64,000 nt of DNA, from the NCBI GenBank assembly GCA_963773835.1, contig CAVZCQ010000001.1, forward strand, positions 62,001 through 126,000, in the 5' to 3' direction. The notes under the pieces are model-generated. The model was not told where the DNA came from. It saw nothing but the letters and a program-made list of their open reading frames with translations, and did no database searches. Positions within the stretch are counted from its first letter, which is position 1; each line of letters opens with the position of its first letter. A program made the position numbers and the translations under genes. This DNA comes from JOPF136 sp963773835. GTDB taxonomy: Bacteria > Acidobacteriota > Terriglobia > Acidiferrales > UBA7541. Positions 54,236 to 63,581 of this stretch are shown in pieces.

Positions 54236-54919
54236 ATGGATAAAATTGACGAGGAATTGGGCCAGATCGAACGCGAAATCCGCGCGCTAAAGATTGAGTA
54301 CGAACAGTACTTCGGCGGGGGGCGATCGCGTCCACCCAACGACACGATCTGGCGCATTGAACAGCTCATTAAGCGCTATTCCGAGCGCGGCGCGGACATG
54401 TCCTATGGCCAGAGGTTCCGCTACAACAACCTGGCCCAAACCTACGCCAAGTATCAGGAAATTTTCCGCAAACGGCTGAAGGCAAGGGAAGAGGGGCTGG
54501 TCCAGCGGCATTTCGGCGCGGCGGCGCGCGCCATCGAAGAGGAAAGGTTGCGAAACGCCGCAGCGCAGGCGCCGAAGGCGCCGGTCCAGCAGCCGGTTGC
54601 GGCGGCTGTGGCCACTCCACGGACTCCCGCTGCGCCCCGGCGGAGCGCCGCGGAACTGATCGGCGAGCCGGGCGGCTACGTGGTGGCCTGTTCGGACCCT
54701 GATCGCGAGCGGGAAAAAGTGACCGACCTGTACAACGTCCTGCTCGAGGCGAAAAAGGGCGCGGGAGAAAAAACGGACGCGCTGACGCTCGAGAATTTCA
54801 CGTCATTCGTGCGGCAGAAAACGGCCCAGCTCAAACAGCAGGCCAAGTGCGATGCCGTCGAGTATGCCGTCCAGATCGAGAACGGCCAGATCAAATTGAA
54901 GGCCCGCGTGAAGGGCTAG
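54236..54919 (+). CDS. conserved hypothetical protein, MXAN_5187 C-terminal-domain-like
   Basis: A 227-residue soluble protein. The first 100 residues are helical and contain IDEELGQIEREIRALKIEYE, YFGGGRSRPP, and MSYGQRFRYNNLAQTYAKYQ, the pattern of the small domain named after Myxococcus MXAN_5187. An Ala/Pro-rich linker near residues 105-135 leads to a second domain (YVVACSDPDREREKVTDLYN; LTLENFTSFVRQKTAQLKQQ). Function is unknown. The upstream promoter decides the start at 54236 rather than 54209. It stands alone between selA (divergent) and purH. Confidence 0.75.
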   Translation: MDKIDEELGQIEREIRALKIEYEQYFGGGRSRPPNDTIWRIEQLIKRYSERGADMSYGQRFRYNNLAQTYAKYQEIFRKRLKAREEGLVQRHFGAAARAIEEERLRNAAAQAPKAPVQQPVAAAVATPRTPAAPRRSAAELIGEPGGYVVACSDPDREREKVTDLYNVLLEAKKGAGEKTDALTLENFTSFVRQKTAQLKQQAKCDAVEYAVQIENGQIKLKARVKG

Positions 54920-55108
54920 CGGTTCCCGCCGGATCGTTGTCGAAAACTTTCCCCCTGAGCGGTTCGGGATTGGACGGACAGGTGCGCCCGGGCCTGCGCG
55001 CGCCCGGCCGCTCCGTCGCACTCTGCCCGCTCCGAGGCGGCGTTCGCGCGTAGAATGTGGGGGCTTTCGTCGTGGCGGCTCGCTCGCGCGGGCCTGCGGA
55101 GGGTGTGG

Positions 55109-56680
<1,572 letters not shown>

Positions 56681-56781
56681 TGGGGACGGGAAGAACGGCT
56701 GCGCCGGCTGGCCCCCGACTGCGTTGCGTCAAAACCGGCATCAAAGTATCTGCAACAGCGCACCGAGGCCCTGCCGGGTGT

Positions 56782-56810
56782 TTGGAGCGGTTCGGGCAGT
56801 GTAGGATAAT
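56782..56810 (+). promoter_or_regulatory. promoter of the large TPR gene
   Basis: TTGGAG (56782-56787), 17 bases, GATAAT (56805-56810). The -10 matches five of six positions. Transcription would begin within about three bases of the ATG at 56819, so the message could be leaderless; AGGA at 56803-56806 is too far for a good ribosome binding site. Confidence 0.45.
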
Positions 56811-56818
56811 GATCGTTT

Positions 56819-58927
56819 ATGCGTAAAGAGAGAGGCAACATACTGAGTTTTGGCGCAGGCCTGCTCGCTGCTGCGCTCCTGCCTGCTGCGCTTCTGGCGC
56901 AGCACGCGCCCGCGCAGACGGCTCCGCCGAGCGTGCCGCAGCAACCGGCGACGACCCGGATTGCCCCGGCTGCCCCGACGTCGGAATTGGACCGGCGGAG
57001 CGAAGCGTATTACCAGTTCACAATCGGACGGATGTACGAGGAGCGGTACGAATATACCGGGAACGCCGAGTTCGCCGGCCGCGCCATTGAAGCCTACAAA
57101 CGCGCCTACGAGCTCGATTCGCATTCTTCCGTCATCGGCGAGCGGCTGGCCGAGGCCTACGCGCGCGCGGGGCGCATCCCCGACGCGATCGCGGAGGCCG
57201 AGAGCGTTCTGAAGAAGGACCCCGCGAATCTGCCCGCCCATCGCATTCTGGCGCGAATCTATGTCCGTTCGCTCGGCGACACCGACTCCTCGACAGGGCA
57301 GAAGGAAATCGTGGATCAGGCGATCTTGCAATACCGCGAAATCGTGCGGCTGGATCCATCGGACACGGACTCGGCGCTGTGGCTGGCGCGCCTTTACCGC
57401 ATCGCGCAGAACGACGGCGAGGCCGAGACGACTCTGCGCGCAGCCCTGGCCCGTTCGCCGGACGACGAAGGATTGCTCCGGCAACTGGCCCTGTTGCTGC
57501 TGGACCAGGGCCGCGGAAAAGAAGCGGTGCAACTACTCGAGCCGGCGGCGAAGAAGGCGGCCACCCCGGATTGGCTCGTGCTGCTCGGCGATGCCTACGC
57601 GAAGGAGGGCGATTATCCCGATTCCGAAGTCGCCTGCCACCAGGCCGTCAAGCAGCAACCCGATAATGCCGCGGCGCGGAAATGCCTGGGCGAAGCGCAA
57701 TTGCTCCAGGAGAACTACAACGGAGCGCTCGAGCAGTATCGGCGGCTCTCTGAGTTGGAGCCGAACGATCCGCAGCATTTCCTGCGGCTGGCGCTCATTT
57801 ACCGGCATCTGGGCCAGCTCGACAAAGCGGAAGAGAGCATGCTTCGCGCCAAGCAGGACGCGCCCGGCAGCCTGGAAGTGATTTACAACGAGGCGCTGAC
57901 CTACCGCGCGCAAGGGCGTTTTGACGACGCCATCCGCGTGCTCAGCGACGCAGTGGCCGCGGCCAAGGGCACGGAGCGCCCCTCCACCATGGCCATCCTC
58001 TACGAGCAGCTCGGCGCCCTCTTCCGCCAGGTGGAGAACTATCCTGCCGCCATCGAGACCTTTGAAGCAATGCGCGAACTGGGCCCCGAGCAGGAAAAGC
58101 GCGCCCGCGAGCTGCTCATCGACACCTATCGCATGAATCGTCAGCTCGACAAGGCTCTCGAGGAATCCCAGAAGGCCATCGCCGCCTATCCGGACGACCG
58201 TTCGTTCGTCATGACCCGCGCCGTACTGCTGGCCGAAAAAGGAGATCCAGCCGCCGGCGCGGCGCTCATCCAGGGCCTGCTGAAGGATTCACCGAAGGAT
58301 TTCGAGCTGTACCTGACCCTGGCACAGGTGTACGAGCGCGGCCGGAAGTTCCCCGAGGCGGAAGAGGCGGTGGCGGAAGCGGAGAAACTCGCCGGGCGCA
58401 AAGGGGACCGCATTATGGTGTGGTTCCTCAAGGGCGCCATCGCCGAGCGCCAGAAGAAATTCGACGATGCGGAAGAGCAGTTCAAGCGCGTCCTCGCCGT
58501 CGAGCCTCACGAAGGCTCCACGCTCAACTATTACGGGTACATGCTGGCCGACCGCGGCGTGCGGTTGGACGAGGCTGTGGGCCTGATCCAGCGCGCGCTC
58601 GCGGATGACCCTTACAACGGCGCGTTCCTGGACAGCCTGGGCTGGGCCTATTTCAAGCAGGGGAAGCTGGAAGCCGCCCGCGCGGAACTGGAAAAGGCCG
58701 TGACGCGTACCGCTCACGACCCCACCGTGCACCAACATCTGGGCGAGGTGTACTACAAGATGGGCCGGCCCACTCAGGCCCTGGCGGAATGGACCAAGGC
58801 GCAGGCGTTCTGGCACGACGTGGTCCCGGCCGACTACGAACCCGGCCAGGCCGGTGAACTCGACAAGAAAGTCAGCCAGTTGAAGCGCGAAATGGCGCAG
58901 ACCGGCGTTCCCACTGCAAAACCGTGA
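56819..58927 (+). CDS. large exported tetratricopeptide repeat protein
   Basis: A 702-residue protein. A signal peptide covers about residues 1-28 (LSFGAGLLAAALLPAALLAQ), then a Pro/Ala/Thr-rich linker. From residue 60 to the end it is built from about fifteen TPR units (AIEAYKRAYELDSHSSVIGE; LEQYRRLSELEPNDPQHFLR; LDSLGWAYFKQGKLEAARAE). There is no enzymatic domain. Homologues in Acidobacteriota lie beside ispE, as here (22 bases). It probably acts as a periplasmic or outer-membrane scaffold; its partner is not visible. Confidence 0.88.
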   Translation: MRKERGNILSFGAGLLAAALLPAALLAQHAPAQTAPPSVPQQPATTRIAPAAPTSELDRRSEAYYQFTIGRMYEERYEYTGNAEFAGRAIEAYKRAYELDSHSSVIGERLAEAYARAGRIPDAIAEAESVLKKDPANLPAHRILARIYVRSLGDTDSSTGQKEIVDQAILQYREIVRLDPSDTDSALWLARLYRIAQNDGEAETTLRAALARSPDDEGLLRQLALLLLDQGRGKEAVQLLEPAAKKAATPDWLVLLGDAYAKEGDYPDSEVACHQAVKQQPDNAAARKCLGEAQLLQENYNGALEQYRRLSELEPNDPQHFLRLALIYRHLGQLDKAEESMLRAKQDAPGSLEVIYNEALTYRAQGRFDDAIRVLSDAVAAAKGTERPSTMAILYEQLGALFRQVENYPAAIETFEAMRELGPEQEKRARELLIDTYRMNRQLDKALEESQKAIAAYPDDRSFVMTRAVLLAEKGDPAAGAALIQGLLKDSPKDFELYLTLAQVYERGRKFPEAEEAVAEAEKLAGRKGDRIMVWFLKGAIAERQKKFDDAEEQFKRVLAVEPHEGSTLNYYGYMLADRGVRLDEAVGLIQRALADDPYNGAFLDSLGWAYFKQGKLEAARAELEKAVTRTAHDPTVHQHLGEVYYKMGRPTQALAEWTKAQAFWHDVVPADYEPGQAGELDKKVSQLKREMAQTGVPTAKP

Positions 58928-58949
58928 CGCTGCTCCGCGCGGACCGCCG

Positions 58950-59834
58950 ATGAAGCCGCTGCGTCTTCCCGCGTTTGCCAAAATCAACGAGTGCCTGTAC
59001 GTGCTGGGCCGCCGCGCCGACGGCTATCACGAGCTGCGCACCATTTTCCAGACCATCGGCCTGCACGACGTCCTGGAGATGTCGCTCCTCCGCGGCGGGC
59101 GGGTCGAACTCGAATGTGACGACCCCGCGATTCCCGCGGGCCGCGAAAACTTGGTATGGCGCGCCGTTGCTGCGGCGCGCCGAGCCCTGGGCCTGCGCAA
59201 CGGAGTTCATGTCCGGCTGGAGAAGCGCATCCCAGTGGGCCGCGGGTTGGGGGGCGGCTCGAGCGACGCGGCCGTGGCCCTCGTGGGCGTGGAGCGCCTC
59301 GCTCGCGGGTCCCTCGCACCGGCGGAGCGGCTTCGGATTGCGAGCGAACTGGGCTCGGACGTCCCCTTTTTCCTCTTCGGCGGCCGCGCCATGGGAATCG
59401 GGCGAGGCGAGGAGATCTATCCCCTCCCGGACGCGCCAAAGCGGATATTGCTGGTCGTTTCGCCTGCCGGGATCGCGGTCAACACCCGCGAGGCCTACGG
59501 CTGGCTCCGGGCTCCGGCGTTGACAACGCGCGGTTCGGCCCGTAAACTAAACACTTTCTGCGCTCTTTGTTGGAGCGGCCAGGGGGCCTCCCTCGAGAAT
59601 GATTTCGAGGTGCCGGTGTTCCGCCGGTTCCCTCGGCTGGCGCGGATTCATCGCGCGCTCCTCCGGCACGGGGCTGCAGGAGCAGCGCTGGCGGGCAGCG
59701 GTTCGGCGGTGTTCGGTGTTTTCCCGTCCCCAGCGCAGGCGCGCCGTGCCGCGATGCGGTTTCCGGAAGACCAGGTATTCATCACGGAGACGGTTACCCG
59801 GCAGGAGTATCTCCGGACGCTGCGCGGACGGTAG
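58950..59834 (+). CDS. ispE: 4-diphosphocytidyl-2-C-methyl-D-erythritol kinase
   Basis: A 294-residue GHMP kinase of the MEP isoprenoid pathway. It starts KPLRLPAFAKINECLYVLGR with DGYHELRTIFQTI, typical of IspE. The ATP loop is PVGRGLGGGSSDAAVALVG near residues 93-111, and the C-terminal glycine motif GAAGAALAGSGSAVFGVF closes the site. No clear binding site precedes the ATG. It shares the pathway link to the polyprenyl supply needed by menaquinone and polysaccharide genes elsewhere in the window. Confidence 0.95.
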   Translation: MKPLRLPAFAKINECLYVLGRRADGYHELRTIFQTIGLHDVLEMSLLRGGRVELECDDPAIPAGRENLVWRAVAAARRALGLRNGVHVRLEKRIPVGRGLGGGSSDAAVALVGVERLARGSLAPAERLRIASELGSDVPFFLFGGRAMGIGRGEEIYPLPDAPKRILLVVSPAGIAVNTREAYGWLRAPALTTRGSARKLNTFCALCWSGQGASLENDFEVPVFRRFPRLARIHRALLRHGAAGAALAGSGSAVFGVFPSPAQARRAAMRFPEDQVFITETVTRQEYLRTLRGR

Positions 59835-59851
59835 CGGTGCTCGCCCCGTGG

Positions 59852-59882
59852 GTAGGGGCGGACCCGCCAGGCGTGTCCGCCC
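59852..59882 (+). repeat. GTAGGGGC-type palindromic repeat
   Basis: GTAGGGGCGGAC opens the unit and GTCCGCCC closes it; GGGCGGAC pairs with GTCCGCCC and an inner CGC/GCG extends the stem. It lies in the 140-base gap between ispE and prs. It resembles two other palindromes at 63424-63447 and 63479-63503 that begin with the same GTAGGGGC. Confidence 0.65.
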
Positions 59883-59974
59883 GCAATCGGCAGCAGGGAA
59901 GCCGCTCCCGGCGCGGCAAGGGACGGAATCGCGGCGGAATCTCGCCGCAATCGCAGGCCTTTCAGGGGTAGGTC

Positions 59975-60916
59975 TTGTTCGACGAGAAATTCAAGCTGTT
60001 TTCGGGGATGGCGAACCGCCCGCTCGCGGAGGAGATGGCGCGGGCCCTGCGCGTGCCGCTGGGTCAGTGCGCGCTGGGACGCTTCAGCGACGGCGAGATT
60101 TATTTCCAGATCCTCGAAAACGTGCGTGGCGCCGACGTTTTTGTAGTGCAGCCCTGCTGCCACCCGGTGGACCAGAACCTGGTCGAGCTGCTGATGATGA
60201 TCGACGCGTTCAAGCGCGCCTCGGCCTGGCGCATCACCGCCGTCGTCCCCTATTACTGCTATGCCAGGCAGGACCGCAAGGACAAGCCGCGCGTGCCCAT
60301 ATCCGCAAAACTCGTGGCCGATCTGCTGGAGACGGCCGGATCCAGCCGCGCGCTCACCATGGACCTCCACGCCCCGCAGATCCAGGGATATTTCAACATC
60401 CCGGTGGACCACCTGTACGCCACGCCGGTGATGGTGGACTACTTCTCCAAGCGGCCCCAGGCGTACACGGTGGTCTCCCCGGACGCGGGCGGCGTGGAGC
60501 GCGCGCGCTTCTTCGGCAAGAAGATCAATGCCCCGCTGGCTATCATGGACAAACGCCGCGTGGAAATGAACGTCGCGGAAGTGATGAACGTCATCGGCGA
60601 CGTGAGCGGACGTCCGGCGCTCATAATTGACGACATGATTGACACCGCCGGCACGCTCGTGAAAACCACGGAAGCGCTGCTCGAGCACGGCGCTACGGAA
60701 GTGTCCGCGTGCTGCACGCACCCGATCCTCTCGGGGCCGGCCGTGGAGCGGATTTCCAAGTCGGCGCTCACCGAAGTGGTGGTAACGGACACGATTCCGC
60801 TGACCCCGGCGGCCAAGGCCTGCTCCAAAATCAAGGCCCTGAGTGTGGCCCATCTGTTCGCGCGTGGCATCCAGTCCATCCACGAGGAGAGTTCCATCAG
60901 CGAGCTGTTTATTTAG
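59975..60916 (+). CDS. prs: ribose-phosphate pyrophosphokinase
   Basis: A 313-residue PRPP synthase. Family motifs are LGRFSDGEIYFQILENVRGA, PYYCYARQDRKD, the catalytic-region DLHAPQIQGYF, and the PRPP loop LIIDDMIDTAGTLVKT near residues 215-230. Length is normal. The start is TTG at 59975 with AGGGGTAGG just upstream. Only 50 bases separate it from rplY, the usual prs-rplY-pth order. It supplies PRPP to the purine pathway represented here by purH. Confidence 0.95.
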   Translation: MFDEKFKLFSGMANRPLAEEMARALRVPLGQCALGRFSDGEIYFQILENVRGADVFVVQPCCHPVDQNLVELLMMIDAFKRASAWRITAVVPYYCYARQDRKDKPRVPISAKLVADLLETAGSSRALTMDLHAPQIQGYFNIPVDHLYATPVMVDYFSKRPQAYTVVSPDAGGVERARFFGKKINAPLAIMDKRRVEMNVAEVMNVIGDVSGRPALIIDDMIDTAGTLVKTTEALLEHGATEVSACCTHPILSGPAVERISKSALTEVVVTDTIPLTPAAKACSKIKALSVAHLFARGIQSIHEESSISELFI

Positions 60917-60966
60917 CGAAATCGGCAAAAGAGGTAAAGACCGGAAGGAAGAGAGGCGAAAGACGT

Positions 60967-61698
60967 ATGCAGCAGATCCTAATTCAAGGCAAGAAGCGCG
61001 ACGACCGCGGGAAAAACGCCATGCGCCGGCTGCGCCAGGCCGGCGGCGTCCCGGGCGTGCTCTACGGCGGCACGGGAGAGGCAGTGCCCGTTGCCCTCGA
61101 GGCCAAACAGTTGGCGCCCCTGTTCCGCACCGAGTCCGGCCACAACGCCCTGCTCAACGTGAACATCGAAGGGCAGGGTGAAGAGCTCGCCGTGTTGAAA
61201 GACTGGCAGACCGATCCCCTGCACGGCAGCCTGCTCCACGTGGACCTGGTCCGCGTCGCCAAGGACGTCCGCATGCGCGTTCGGGTTCCCGTGCACACCA
61301 CGGGCGATCCGCTGGGAGTCAAGCAGCAAGGCGGTGTTTTCGAGGTGGTGTCTCGTGAAGTCGAGATCGAGTGCCTGCCCATGGACATCCCGGAAGATTT
61401 TAGCGTCGATGTGTCCGCGTTGATGATCGGCAAACAGCTCCGGTTCTCCGACCTGCCCCTCGACCCTGCCAGGATGAAGCTGGTGAGCGAGGCGAGGACC
61501 GTGATCGCCCACGTTGTGGCGCCCAAGAAGGAAGAGGAAGTGGCGCCGGAAGCGGCCGTTGTTGCAACGCCCGCCGAGCCCGAAGTCATCAAGAAGGGCA
61601 AGAAGGAAGAAGAGGGAGAAGAGGGCGCAGCTCCTGCCGAAAAAGCGGAGAAGGCCCCCAAGCCCGAAAAGTCCGAAAAGCCGGAGAAGAAGAAGTAG
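60967..61698 (+). CDS. rplY: 50S ribosomal protein L25/general stress protein Ctc
   Basis: A 243-residue L25 of the long (TL5/Ctc) type that binds 5S rRNA. The L25 domain covers about residues 1-95 (RRLRQAGGVPGVLYG; FRTESGHNALLNVNIEG; DWQTDPLHGSLLHVDLVRV) and the beta domain reaches residue 190. The last 50 residues are a Lys/Glu/Ala/Pro tail. GGAAGGAAGAGAGG lies ahead of the ATG at 60967; upstream in-frame codons lie inside prs. It is the standard neighbour of pth. Confidence 0.95.
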   Translation: MQQILIQGKKRDDRGKNAMRRLRQAGGVPGVLYGGTGEAVPVALEAKQLAPLFRTESGHNALLNVNIEGQGEELAVLKDWQTDPLHGSLLHVDLVRVAKDVRMRVRVPVHTTGDPLGVKQQGGVFEVVSREVEIECLPMDIPEDFSVDVSALMIGKQLRFSDLPLDPARMKLVSEARTVIAHVVAPKKEEEVAPEAAVVATPAEPEVIKKGKKEEEGEEGAAPAEKAEKAPKPEKSEKPEKKK

Positions 61699-61788
61699 CG
61701 GCCCGCCGCGGCCGGCGGGAAAGACCCGGCCGGTGGATTTTCGCGGGGTGCCGCTGGGCGGCTCCCTCCGAAAACCTCGGAAACGCGC

Positions 61789-62382
61789 ATGTGGCTCATC
61801 GTCGGACTCGGAAATCCGGGATACGAGTACGCCTGGACGCCGCATAACCTGGGTTTCCTGGTGATCGACCTCGTCGCGGAACGCGCCGGCATCCGCGTCG
61901 AACGGCCGGAAGCAAAGTCGTATGTCGGCAAGGGACGCATCGGACAGCAGGAAGTCGTCCTGGCCAAGCCGCAAACGTACATGAATCTCAGCGGCATGGC
62001 CGTGAGCGAGCTGGCCGAAAGGCACGAAGCCGGGCCCGGCCAGATCCTGGTCGTTGTGGACGACGTGGCCCTTCCCTGGGGCAGCCTGCGCATCCGCGAA
62101 CGCGGCAGCGCCGGCGGCCACAACGGGTTGAAGTCGGTGATTGCGGTGCTCGGCACGGATGAATTTGTGCGCTTGCGGATAGGGACCCAGCCCGACCATC
62201 CCGTGGGTGACCTGGCGGCCTACGTCCTGCACCGCATGGGCAAGGCGGAACGTAACGCTGCCGTGGAGCTGGTGACCCTCGCGGCGGATGCCGTGGAATG
62301 CGTAGTCGCCGATGGCGTGCGCCGCGCCATGAATCGCTTCAACCGCCGCGCGCCCGAGGCCGGTGCCGCGGCGAATGGCTGA
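61789..62382 (+). CDS. pth: peptidyl-tRNA hydrolase
   Basis: A 197-residue hydrolase that frees tRNA from stalled peptides. The N-terminus WLIVGLGNPGYEY carries N9, and the catalytic histidine is H19 in TPHNLGF, where most homologues read TRHN. The conserved KPQTYMNLSG, VVVDDVALPWG and GSAGGHNGLKSV follow. It is 90 bases after rplY and 103 bases before rpsF. Confidence 0.95.
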   Translation: MWLIVGLGNPGYEYAWTPHNLGFLVIDLVAERAGIRVERPEAKSYVGKGRIGQQEVVLAKPQTYMNLSGMAVSELAERHEAGPGQILVVVDDVALPWGSLRIRERGSAGGHNGLKSVIAVLGTDEFVRLRIGTQPDHPVGDLAAYVLHRMGKAERNAAVELVTLAADAVECVVADGVRRAMNRFNRRAPEAGAAANG

Positions 62383-62395
62383 GCCGGGCCTGTAG

Positions 62396-62432
62396 CTCAG
62401 GTCCCGTCCCGCCCAAGCGGGACTGACCTGAG
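62396..62432 (+). promoter_or_regulatory. strong hairpin in the leader of rpsF
   Basis: CTCAGGTC (62396-62403) pairs with GACCTGAG (62425-62432), and GTCCCGC (62406-62412) with GCGGGAC (62417-62423), giving 15 base pairs, a 4-base CCAA loop and a small asymmetric CC/T internal loop. It ends 53 bases before the rpsF ATG. It may terminate pth transcripts or form an S6:S18 autoregulatory leader; the internal loop with CCG is suggestive of the latter. Confidence 0.55.
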
Positions 62433-62485
62433 GCCCTGCTGCCCGGACAGAGACACGGAGAGTACGGAGAAAAAAGAGGAGACAC

Positions 62486-62911
62486 ATGGAAGAACGTCTG
62501 TACGACCTGATTTTCATTTGCCGCCCGGCTACGCCCGAGGAGGAAATCGACAAAATGATTGCCACGCTCGAGCACTCCATAGCGGAGCGCGGCGGCAAGG
62601 TGGAGAAGAAAGAGAAGTGGGGCGCGCGCAAGATGGCCTACCGCGTCCAGCGCCATCGCGAGGGCTATTACGTGCTCATGGTCTTGCGCGCCACACAGGG
62701 CGACATGATCCACGAACTCGAGCGCCGGCTGAAGGTCAACGACGCCGTCATCAAGTACATGACTGTGCGGCTCGATGAAGATATCAAGCGGCAGAAGCGG
62801 CTCCAGCAGCGCCGCGAACGCAAGGCCTCGCGCCGGCCTCGCGGCGGCGCCCGCGGCCATGGGCACCCCGCCGGCGGCGAACAGCCCGCCGCTGCCGTTC
62901 AGCAGCAATAG
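62486..62911 (+). CDS. rpsF: 30S ribosomal protein S6
   Basis: A 141-residue S6. The fold is recognisable from YDLIFICRPATPEEEIDKMI, GARKMAYRVQRHREGYYVLM and ERRLKVNDAVIKYMTVRLDE. Residues after about 97 form an Arg/Gly/Ala-rich basic tail longer than in E. coli. GAGGAG lies five bases ahead of the ATG. It is 15 bases from rpsR, its binding partner on the ribosome. Confidence 0.95.
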   Translation: MEERLYDLIFICRPATPEEEIDKMIATLEHSIAERGGKVEKKEKWGARKMAYRVQRHREGYYVLMVLRATQGDMIHELERRLKVNDAVIKYMTVRLDEDIKRQKRLQQRRERKASRRPRGGARGHGHPAGGEQPAAAVQQQ

Positions 62912-62926
62912 CTCCAGGAGGATCCA

Positions 62927-63418
62927 TTGACGGACGAAAAGCAAAACGAATCGCAGCCACAACAGCCCCAGCCGGCCCCGGAATCCACCGAGCTGCGGCC
63001 ACACGTACCAACTCACGGCCCGGAGGCTACTCCGGCGGAAAGCCGGCCACCCACCGTGCGCCCCGCGGAAGGCCGCCCGCACGAGGGCCGTCCACACGAA
63101 GGCCGGCCTCGCGGCGACGGACGCTCCGGTGAAGGGCGCGGGGGCGAGAGCCGCGGCCCGCGCGAGGGTGGCCGCGAGGGCGGCAAGCGCGGGCGCCGCG
63201 GCTTCTATCGCAAGAAGAAAGTTTGCCGCTTCTGCGTGGACCGCGTCGATTTCATCGACTACAAGAAGCCCGAACAACTGATGACCTTCATCCAGGAGCG
63301 GGGAAAGATCATCCCGCGGCGCATCACCGGCACCTGTTCGCGGCACCAGCGCTGGCTCGCCGAGGCCATCAAGCGCGCGCGCAACATCGCGCTCATGCCT
63401 TTCGGCGGCGCCCGATAA
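62927..63418 (+). CDS. rpsR: 30S ribosomal protein S18 with long disordered N-terminal extension
   Basis: A 163-residue protein. The S18 domain is the last 75 residues (KKKVCRFCVDRVDFIDYKKP; IPRRITGTCSRHQRWLAEAI; KRARNIALMPFGG). The first 85 residues are low-complexity, rich in Gln/Pro and then in repeated EGRPH and RG units. The start is TTG at 62927 with AGGAGG five bases ahead, which is strong evidence that the extension is translated. E. coli S18 has 75 residues. It keeps the CxxC near the start of the core. Confidence 0.95.
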   Translation: MTDEKQNESQPQQPQPAPESTELRPHVPTHGPEATPAESRPPTVRPAEGRPHEGRPHEGRPRGDGRSGEGRGGESRGPREGGREGGKRGRRGFYRKKKVCRFCVDRVDFIDYKKPEQLMTFIQERGKIIPRRITGTCSRHQRWLAEAIKRARNIALMPFGGAR

Positions 63419-63423
63419 GCACC

Positions 63424-63447
63424 GTAGGGGCGCTGCTTGCTGCGCCC
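63424..63447 (+). repeat. GTAGGGGC-type palindromic repeat
   Basis: GTAGGGGCGC, a short centre, then GCGCCC: GGGCGC pairs with GCGCCC and GC with GC around one T-T mismatch. It begins five bases after the rpsR stop. Confidence 0.6.
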
Positions 63448-63478
63448 TCTTTAGGTTTTTTCCGGGCGCGCGCCAGTC

Positions 63479-63503
63479 GTAGGGGCACGACATGTCGTGC
63501 CCC
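63479..63503 (+). repeat. GTAGGGGC-type perfect palindrome
   Basis: GTA followed by a 22-base perfect palindrome (63482-63503): GGGGCACGACA is the exact reverse complement of TGTCGTGCCCC. It is 31 bases after the preceding unit, in the 163-base gap between rpsR and rplI. Both may act as 3'-end or mRNA-stability elements. Confidence 0.7.
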
Positions 63504-63581
63504 AATCGCGTGAGGCTGCCATCGACAATTTGAGGAACATCACGAAGGGCCGACCGGAAAGGTCGTAGAAAGGAAGCTCCC

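Noticed and set aside
62385..62432. Possible tRNA beginning GGGCCTGTAGCTCAG
   Set aside because: The first 15 bases look like a tRNA acceptor and D-stem, but what follows is one long hairpin; there is no anticodon stem, T-loop (TTCRA) or matching acceptor 3' strand.
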